DNA from: a virus
Direction: 5' to 3' (one strand)
DNA: 33,819 nt
Virus record (IMG/VR): IMGVR_UViG_3300031766_000031
Coordinates: 1 to 33,819 of that record
Below, piece by piece: positions 33,797-33,819 of the stretch (within the stretch, counting starts at the first letter, position 1; each line of letters starts with the position of its first letter). Position numbers and translations under genes: made by a program. The notes under the pieces were generated by a model that was not told the origin of the DNA, did no database searches, and saw only the letters and a list, made by a program, of their open reading frames with translations.

Positions 33797-33801
33797 AGGA
33801 G
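33795..33801 (+). promoter_or_regulatory. Shine-Dalgarno site of the gene entering the right edge
   Basis: AAAGGAG overlaps the primase stop codon and lies seven bases before the ATG at 33809, which marks a real gene start. Confidence 0.7.
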
Positions 33802-33808
33802 TTTTATA

Positions 33809-33819
33809 ATGAAAATCAC
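33809..33819 (+). CDS. Start of the next gene, cut by the window edge
   Basis: Only ATG AAA ATC and two more bases are present. The strong Shine-Dalgarno site and 12-bp gap after the primase support a start here. A replication gene such as the missing helicase would fit the context, but nothing in the visible codons tells. Confidence 0.6.

Noticed and set aside
1-33819. tRNA genes, CRISPR arrays, insertion sequences, integrase or attachment sites, diversity-generating retroelement.
   Set aside because: Coding is nearly continuous on one strand, the gaps are too short for RNA genes, and no transposase, reverse transcriptase, integrase or spaced repeat array is seen.

Overview
The window is a densely packed, single-strand stretch of a large tailed (contractile-tail, myovirus-type) bacteriophage genome. 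It holds 12 complete genes on the + strand, a giant gene cut by the left edge and a gene just starting at the right edge. The phage call rests on three readable signatures: a GPW/gp25 baseplate wedge protein, a gp6/baseplate-J-like wedge protein next to it, and a downstream RuvC-type resolvase plus a zinc-finger/Toprim primase. Genes abut or overlap (TAATG, ATGA and 20-odd-base overlaps), the standard bacterial code is used, and most gaps carry good Shine-Dalgarno sites. Those sites argue against a host group that largely dispenses with Shine-Dalgarno pairing, such as Bacteroidetes. I cannot name the host. Several structural genes look like families I remember from large uncultured marine phages; that is recollection, not a search.

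Layout. 3-7376: 3' part of a giant protein (at least 2,457 aa). 7414-9786: gp25-like and gp6-like baseplate wedge proteins. 9786-11666: DNRLRE-type beta-sandwich virion protein with an inserted fibre-type module. 11663-20893: 3,076-aa protein with two LamG-like domains. 20897-28212: a 280-aa protein and two ~1,000-aa virion proteins, the second with Fn3-like domains and a glycine-rich 42-bp tandem repeat. 28213-28310: the only sizeable gap (98 bp, AT-rich, with inverted repeats). 28311-31707: three more putative virion proteins. The first is related at its N-terminus to the 280-aa protein, and the other two are related to each other. 31710-33796: J-domain protein, RuvC-like resolvase and primase, each overlapping or nearly touching the next. 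33809 onward: start of the next gene.

How they fit together. The first ~31.7 kb looks like a virion assembly module built outward from the baseplate wedge. The two tiny recognisable wedge proteins are surrounded by very large proteins with carbohydrate-binding-type folds (LamG, DNRLRE, Fn3) and a glycine-rich tail, features expected of host-surface contact. The last 2 kb switches to DNA metabolism (priming, junction resolution) with a J-domain cochaperone at the boundary. No tRNA, CRISPR array, transposon, integrase or attachment site was seen. The most unexpected sequence-level signal is a strong excess of all-G/C palindromes, above all GCCGGC, in DNA of otherwise moderate GC content.
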